A DNA stretch of 64,000 bases from Streptomyces sp. CHD11 (GTDB taxonomy: Bacteria; Actinomycetota; Actinomycetes; Streptomycetales; Streptomycetaceae). Of this stretch, positions 59,267-64,000 are shown in pieces; within the stretch, counting starts at the first letter, position 1; each line of letters begins with the position of its first letter. The DNA is taken from NCBI RefSeq assembly GCF_018638295.1, contig NZ_JABTTS010000002.1, forward strand, positions 124,001 through 188,000, given 5' to 3'. Under the pieces are notes generated by a model. That model saw nothing but the letters and a program-made list of their open reading frames with translations. It was not told where the DNA came from and did not search any database. The position numbers and the translations under genes were made by a program.

Positions 59267-61123
59267 GTGGCAGCGAACAGCGGACCCGGCAGGGAGACGG
59301 TCGAGGCGGCCCAGCGCGGCGACATGCGCGCACAGGACGAACTCGTGGCCGCGTACCTCCCGTTGGTCTACAACATCGTGGGCCGGGCACTGAACGGGCA
59401 CCCCGATGTCGACGACGTGGTGCAGGAGACCATGCTCCGCGCCCTCGCCGCGCTGGGCTCGCTGAAGGACCCCGACGGCTTCCGGTCCTGGCTGGTCGCC
59501 ATCACCATGAACCAGCTCCGCCACCACTGGCGCGATCACCGTACGGCCCCGGCCCGTTCGGCGCTGCACGACGCGTACGAAGTCGCCGACCCGGGCGCCG
59601 ACTTCGTGGACCTGACGATCGTCCGGCTCGGCCTGGAGGGCCAGCGGCGTGAGGCCGCCGAGGCCACCCGCTGGCTGGACCCCGACGACCAGGCGCTGCT
59701 GTCGCTGTGGTGGCTGGAGGCGGCGGGCGAGCTGTCGCGGGCGGAGGTGGCGGCGGCGCTGGAGCTGTCACCGCAGCACACGGCGGTGCGGGTGCAGCGG
59801 ATGAAGGCACAGCTGGAGACGGCCCGGCTGGTGGTGCGGGCGCTGGCCGCCCACCCGCGCTGTGTGCTCCTCGACGACGTGGTCGCGCCCTGGGACGCGG
59901 TCCCCGGCGCACTGTGGCGCAAGCGGATCGCCCGACACGTCCGGGACTGCACGGTCTGCGCGGGCTTCGAGTCGGGACTGGTCCCGGCGGAGGGCCTGCT
60001 GGTCGGCCTGGGACTGGTCCCCGTGGGCGCGAGCCTGCTCGCCGCATCCGCCCTGTTCACCGTCTTCGGCTCCGGAACGGCGGACGCGGCGCCGGTCTCC
60101 TTCGCCGGGGAGCCGACGGGACCGGGGGCGGGGGCCGGGACCGACGGCTGGGGTTCGGCGCCGGCCCCGGGCGGGGCGCCCGGGGGCCGGAGCGGGACGT
60201 GGGGCGACCCGGACCGTGCGGGGAGCGGCTCGCACGACCGGGCGGCCGGTCACGGAGACGGCATCGGTGGTCCGGCGCGGGCCGCCGATTCTCCCGCCGG
60301 GACCGCCGATTCCCCCACCGGGAGTCCCGAAGCGGACGCGGTGGTGGGCCACCGTACGAACCTGCGTGCGCGCAGCCGTCAGCGCAGGCGGCGCGGCAGG
60401 ACCGTCGCCGCCGTGGCCGCCGCGCTGCTGGTCACCGGCGGTGTGATATCCGGGATAGCCGTCCTCACCCCCGACGGAGACGCCGACCGGGTGCGGGCGG
60501 CCTCCGAGAGCGGACCGGAGTCGGGTGTACCCACCCCCGGAGCGGCCACCCCGTCCGCCGAGGCCTCCTCCCCCTCCCCTTCCGCCTCGGCCTCCCCGTC
60601 GGCCCGTGAGACGAGCAGGAAGCCGACAACGTCCGCCACGCCCCGCCCGGAGAAGTCCGAGGCGAAGTCCGCCCCCGCACGCACCACGGCCCCCGCGAAG
60701 CCGCCGGCGCAGCCGAAGCCGGAGCAGCCGGACGAGCCGGCCGCGCCCCCGGCCCAGGGCGCCGCCGCCCAGGTCCTGAGCCTCACCAACACGGAGCGCT
60801 CCAAGGCGGGTTGCGGCCCCGTGAAGCTGGATGACCGGCTGGCCAGGGCGGCTCAGCTGCACAGCGAGGACATGTCCGCCAACGGCTACTTCTCCCACAC
60901 CGGCCAGAACGGCAGCAGCTTCGTGGACCGGGCCAAGGCGCAGGGCCACCCGAGCCCCGGTGCCGAGAACATAGCTCAGGGCCAGAGCTCCGCCGCGAGT
61001 GTCATGGACGCCTGGATGAACTCCGAGGGCCACCGCGCGAACATCCTCAACTGCTCGCTCAAGAGCCTCGGCGTCGGCGTGACCCAGAACGACTGGACGT
61101 GGACACAGGTCTTCGGTTTCTGA
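59267..61123 (+). CDS. ECF sigma factor fused to zinc-finger, membrane segments and CAP domain
   Basis: The 618-residue protein combines sigma region 2 (about 25-92, DVDDVVQETMLRALAALG), sigma region 4 (about 137-192, LSRAEVAAALELSPQHTAVR), and an anti-sigma zinc-finger motif H224-x3-C228-x2-C231. A hydrophobic segment (245-268) and an R/G-rich linker follow. RQRRRRGR precedes a second hydrophobic helix (about 380-404). After a Ser/Pro/Lys stalk comes a CAP/SCP domain (about 500-618, GYFSHTGQNGSSFVDRAKA, GAENIAQGQ). Sigma, anti-sigma and extracellular sensor are thus one chain, implying release by proteolysis. GTG 59267 follows AGAAGGAG. Whether CAP lies outside depends on how many segments span the membrane. 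Confidence 0.92.
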   Translation: MAANSGPGRETVEAAQRGDMRAQDELVAAYLPLVYNIVGRALNGHPDVDDVVQETMLRALAALGSLKDPDGFRSWLVAITMNQLRHHWRDHRTAPARSALHDAYEVADPGADFVDLTIVRLGLEGQRREAAEATRWLDPDDQALLSLWWLEAAGELSRAEVAAALELSPQHTAVRVQRMKAQLETARLVVRALAAHPRCVLLDDVVAPWDAVPGALWRKRIARHVRDCTVCAGFESGLVPAEGLLVGLGLVPVGASLLAASALFTVFGSGTADAAPVSFAGEPTGPGAGAGTDGWGSAPAPGGAPGGRSGTWGDPDRAGSGSHDRAAGHGDGIGGPARAADSPAGTADSPTGSPEADAVVGHRTNLRARSRQRRRRGRTVAAVAAALLVTGGVISGIAVLTPDGDADRVRAASESGPESGVPTPGAATPSAEASSPSPSASASPSARETSRKPTTSATPRPEKSEAKSAPARTTAPAKPPAQPKPEQPDEPAAPPAQGAAAQVLSLTNTERSKAGCGPVKLDDRLARAAQLHSEDMSANGYFSHTGQNGSSFVDRAKAQGHPSPGAENIAQGQSSAASVMDAWMNSEGHRANILNCSLKSLGVGVTQNDWTWTQVFGF

Positions 61124-61179
61124 CCCGCCGCCCGGCTGCCGGGTGCAGCCGTGGACCGGCCCGCGGGCCCGCCGTCCGG

Positions 61180-61797
61180 TTACCGGCCGGGGGCTTCCCA
61201 GGCGAAGCCGTCCGGGTCGGTGAACGGGCCGACCGGGCTGGTGATCGCGAGCCGGTGCGAACCGGTGCCGTCGCCGGGGACGCCCGCCACCTTGGCGAGG
61301 CCACGGCGCTTGTAGAGGGACAGTTTGACGGTGTCGGGGGCGGTGGTGAACTCGACGTACTTGCCGCCGAAACTCTTGCCCACGGTCATGCCCCGCCCGA
61401 CGTAGAACCGCTTGCTCGCCCTGACGTCCTCGACACCCAGCAGGAGCACGATCTCGTCGATGTCCCGCGTGGCCGGCCCGGTGTCCTTCTTCGTCGACGT
61501 GGCGAGCTGCCAGACCGTCCCGTCGGGGGCCCGGACGACACCGCCGTAGCCCCACAGCGACTTGGCGGTCGGCTTGATCTCGGTGGCGCCGGCGCCGAGA
61601 GCGGCGGCCTGGAGCGCGTCGACGTTGCCGGGCCGGGACACCACCAGGGAGAGCGTGAAGCCGCGGAATCCGGTCGAGGGAGCCTCCGCGCCCCGCACGC
61701 GCACCCGCGCCGGGTCCAGGGCGAAGGCGTCGGCGTAGAAGCGTGCGGCGGCCTCGGGGTCGGCCACTTCCAGGGTCACGGAGTCGATGGAGTTCAT
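61180..61797 (-). CDS. VOC-superfamily (glyoxalase-like) protein
   Basis: The 205-residue protein has two VOC modules: SVTLEVADPEAAARFYADAF at the start and EIVLLLGVEDVRASKRFYVG in the middle, ending TDPDGFAWEAPGR. VOC proteins bind metals for lyase, dioxygenase or resistance functions. Key metal ligands are not obvious here. The ATG at 61797 is used; the longer frame to 61941 is not conserved. Confidence 0.88.
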   Translation of the reverse strand: MNSIDSVTLEVADPEAAARFYADAFALDPARVRVRGAEAPSTGFRGFTLSLVVSRPGNVDALQAAALGAGATEIKPTAKSLWGYGGVVRAPDGTVWQLATSTKKDTGPATRDIDEIVLLLGVEDVRASKRFYVGRGMTVGKSFGGKYVEFTTAPDTVKLSLYKRRGLAKVAGVPGDGTGSHRLAITSPVGPFTDPDGFAWEAPGR

Positions 61798-61918
61798 GCC
61801 TTCGACGGTAGGGGTGGCCGGGCCGTCACCGCTTCTCGAGAACTGACCGGTCGGGGCGGCACGGTGACGGGCGGCACGGTGACGGTGCCGGCCGCACCGC
61901 GGATCCGGGGTGCTCCGG

Positions 61919-63427
61919 TCAGTGACCGCCGGTGAGCTCACCGCTGAGCGTCTGGTGGATCCGGGCGCTGGGTTCGTTCAGCCCGACGATCTCCACGCTC
62001 TTGCCGCGCCGGGCGTACTTGGTCTCGATGGCGTCCAGCGCGGCCACGGACGAGGCGTCCCAGATGTGGGCGGCCGACAGGTCGATGACGACCTTGGCGG
62101 GGTCGGTGCCGTAGGCGAACTGTCCGACCAGATCGTTGGAGGAGGCGAAGAACAGCTCGCCCGTGACCCGGTAGACGACCGTGCCGCCGTCGGGGTCGGT
62201 GACGGCGGTGACCTCGGCGAGGTGCGCGACCCGCTTGGCGAAGACGACCATCGCGGTGACCGATCCGACGATCACACCGACCGCCAGGTTATGGGTGGCG
62301 ACCACGCACACGATCGTGACCACCATGACGGTGATCTCCCCGGCCGGCATCCGGCGGAGCGTCCTCGGGGCGACGGAGTGCCAGTCGAACGTGGCGAACG
62401 ACACCATGACCATCACCGCGACCAGCGCCGCCATCGGAATGTCGGAGACGACCGGCCCGAAGACGACGCACAGCACCATCAGGAACGCGCCCGCCAGGAA
62501 CGTCGACAGCCGGGTACGGGCGCCGGACACCCGCACATTGATCATCGTCTGGCCGATCATCGCGCAGCCGCCCATACCGCCGAAGAAACCGGTGACGATA
62601 TTGGCGACCCCCTGGCCGACGGACTCGCGGGTCTTGGAGGAGTGGGTGTCGGTGATCTCGTCGACCAGCTTGGCCGTCATCAGCGACTCCATCAGCCCGA
62701 CCAGTGCCATGGCGAGCGCGTACGGCGCGACGGTGGTGAGCGTGTCGAACGTGAACGGCGCGTCCGGCAGCCCCGGAACGGGCAGCGAGGACGGCAGCTC
62801 GCCCCTGTCGCCGACGGTCGGCACCGCGATCCCGGCCCCGACCGTGAGGACGGTGAGGACCACGATGGACACCAGTGGCGCCGGGACCACGGTGGTGACC
62901 CGCGGGAAGAAGACCATCAGCGCCAGCCCGGCGGCGAGCAGCGGATAGACCGGCCATGGCACGTCCGTCAGCTCCGGCACCTGGGCCATGAAGATCAGGA
63001 CGGCCAGGGAGTTCACGAAGCCGACCATCACGCTGCGCGGCACGAAGCGCATCAGCCTGGCCACCCCGAGCGCGCCGAGGACGATCTGGAACACACCGGC
63101 GAGGATGACGGCCGCGACGAGGTAGCCGAAGCCGTGTTCACGGTTGAGCGGTGCGATGACCAGGGCGACGGCACCCGTCGCCGCGGAGATCATGGCCCGG
63201 CGGCCGCCGACGACCGCGATGGTCACGGCCATCGTGAACGAGGCGAACAGACCGACCGCCGGGTCGACCCCGGCGATGATCGAGAACGAGATCGCCTCGG
63301 GAATCAGCGCCAGCGCGACCACGAGGCCGGCCAGCACCTCGGTGCGCAGCACCTTCGGGTCGGAGAGCCAGGACGGGCGGCGGGAGCCGCGCAGCCAGGC
63401 GGACGGGGACAGAGCGGAGGTGGGCAA
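61919..63427 (-). CDS. SulP-family anion transporter with STAS domain
   Basis: This 502-residue membrane transporter has the SulP start EVLAGLVVALALIPEAISFS, around 12 hydrophobic segments, GGMGGCAMIGQTMIN, and a C-terminal STAS domain (about 405-500, VVIDLSAAHIWDASSVAALD). SulP proteins move sulfate, bicarbonate or related anions. The start appears to be TTG 63427, without a clear ribosome-binding site. The transcript may have a long leader from the palindrome near 63790, shared with the divergent MerR gene. Confidence 0.92.
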   Translation of the reverse strand: MPTSALSPSAWLRGSRRPSWLSDPKVLRTEVLAGLVVALALIPEAISFSIIAGVDPAVGLFASFTMAVTIAVVGGRRAMISAATGAVALVIAPLNREHGFGYLVAAVILAGVFQIVLGALGVARLMRFVPRSVMVGFVNSLAVLIFMAQVPELTDVPWPVYPLLAAGLALMVFFPRVTTVVPAPLVSIVVLTVLTVGAGIAVPTVGDRGELPSSLPVPGLPDAPFTFDTLTTVAPYALAMALVGLMESLMTAKLVDEITDTHSSKTRESVGQGVANIVTGFFGGMGGCAMIGQTMINVRVSGARTRLSTFLAGAFLMVLCVVFGPVVSDIPMAALVAVMVMVSFATFDWHSVAPRTLRRMPAGEITVMVVTIVCVVATHNLAVGVIVGSVTAMVVFAKRVAHLAEVTAVTDPDGGTVVYRVTGELFFASSNDLVGQFAYGTDPAKVVIDLSAAHIWDASSVAALDAIETKYARRGKSVEIVGLNEPSARIHQTLSGELTGGH

Positions 63428-63779
63428 GAGCGGGGAACCTGTCGTGCTCGGGCACGCCCGGCGTCGGAGCGGGCGTGCGAGAAACGATGCGGGGACGTGC
63501 GGAGGGGGGAACGTCGTGGGGCGTACGTGCGCGGGGACGATGCCGGGCGTGCGGCGAAGAGCGGGGCGGTCGGCGTCGAGGTCCGCGAGCGGTGCGGACC
63601 GGGCGGCGTCAGGGGGCGGCGGAGGACCCGCAGGCGGGGGCGGTGGGTGCCGTCGCGGAGCGAAGGGTCACGGCGGGCAGACGGCGCCGCCGGGCATCAC
63701 GGACACGCACACGCTCTTTCCTGTGGACAATGGTCTTCGCCGGGGGCTTCGTCGGCCCCGACACGGCTGACCCGGAAGA
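63428..63779. other. Long GC-rich gap ahead of the transporter gene
   Basis: About 350 bp separate the SulP start from the MerR operator. Open frames here have no family resemblance. The region could be a long 5' leader of the transporter transcript, but I see no riboswitch fold I can name. Confidence 0.45.
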
Positions 63780-63803
63780 CTCTACCCTAACGTTAGAGTA
63801 GAG
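63780..63803. promoter_or_regulatory. Candidate MerR-type operator
   Basis: Half-sites CTCTACCCTAAC and GTTAGAGTAGAG form a 24-bp inverted repeat with one mismatched pair. It lies 60 bp ahead of the MerR gene and is AT-rich against the background. MerR dimers bind such dyads in elongated promoters, so control of the merR gene and perhaps of the divergent transporter is likely. Confidence 0.65.
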
Positions 63804-63863
63804 AACGGCGTCGGTCACCGGCGGCCATCCGGCGCGAGACCGAGGACAGAGGACGGCACCCGC

Positions 63864-64000
63864 GTGAGCAGCGCACACATGCAGATCGGCGAGGTCGCCG
63901 CACGGACCGAGCTGTCGCTGCGCACCATCCGGCATTACGAGGAGACCGGTCTCGTCATCCCGTCCGCCCGTTCCCAGGGCGGCTTCCGTCTCTACACGGA
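63864..64000 (+). CDS. MerR-family regulator, N-terminal part (cut by window edge)
   Basis: The first 45 codons encode MQIGEVAARTELSLRTIRHY, EETGLVIPSARSQGG and FRLY, the winged helix-turn-helix of MerR regulators. GTG 63864 or ATG 63879 could start it; both are in frame. The effector domain lies beyond the window, so the inducer cannot be judged. The dyad at 63780-63803 is its probable binding site. Confidence 0.9.
   Translation, partial: MSSAHMQIGEVAARTELSLRTIRHYEETGLVIPSARSQGGFRLYT

Overview
The window is high-GC actinobacterial chromosome and is almost certainly Streptomyces. Evidence: frequent GTG and TTG starts, GC-rich third codon positions, the rex-hemACD operon with a Rex operator, HTH/DUF397 pairs, DUF3558, DUF2637 and DUF4232 proteins, membrane-anchored HTH proteins, and the short GC-rich hairpin repeats typical of the genus. 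No rRNA, tRNA, CRISPR array, transposase, prophage or secondary-metabolite cluster was found. Species and any locus equivalences given below are from memory, not from a search.

Layout. 1-9.8 kb: 5' end of class II DAHP synthase (minus strand); a tryptophan leader peptide and attenuator in front of a fused trpEG; D-2-hydroxyacid dehydrogenase; 6-phosphofructokinase; the MacRS-type two-component pair with an upstream plsC-like acyltransferase; an alpha/beta hydrolase with a small membrane protein; an EEP-fold phosphatase/nuclease. 9.8-11.7 kb: an HTH/DUF397 pair and two small related membrane proteins with atypical codon use. 11.9-21.2 kb: glucokinase, DUF5304, a degenerate ArsA-like ATPase, SRPBCC protein, metallophosphoesterase, fatty acyl-CoA ligase, PimB'-like and GT87 mannosyltransferases. 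This set resembles the mycobacterial Rv2178c-Rv2188c phosphatidylinositol-mannoside neighbourhood. 21.4-28.3 kb: HAD phosphatase, glutaredoxin-like protein, and the translationally coupled rex-hemA-hemC-hemD operon. HemA carries a long low-complexity insertion.

28.4-40 kb: an accessory stretch rich in secreted and regulatory genes. It holds a DUF397 gene with a decayed partner, two lipoproteins, a class B penicillin-binding protein operon, hemB, a transmembrane HTH protein, a secreted protein, a DUF574 methyltransferase, and two coupled transmembrane HTH genes (one with DUF2690, one with a peptidoglycan-binding domain) divergent from a secreted peptidoglycan-binding protein. 40-44 kb: divergent argS and class I lysS; lysS seems to have lost its stop codon. 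44.7-52.2 kb: a secreted protein, a trypsin-like/FG-GAP protein lacking catalytic His and Ser, a DUF2637 protein, two DUF3558 lipoproteins and rtcB. 52.2-64 kb: SDR, MarR regulator, a paired flavin monooxygenase and FMN reductase, an OmpR-type two-component system, an AAA-type ATPase, an ECF sigma factor fused to a zinc-finger/membrane segment and a CAP domain, a VOC protein, a SulP transporter and the start of a MerR regulator.

How the parts work together: aromatic amino-acid entry, glycolysis (pfkA, glkA) and redox-controlled haem synthesis are the housekeeping core. Envelope sensing and remodelling dominate the accessory parts. The most unusual items are the sigma-CAP fusion, the pseudoprotease/propeller, the HTH-transmembrane-peptidoglycan-binding operon with an 18-bp palindrome in its divergent promoter region, and the run-on lysS.
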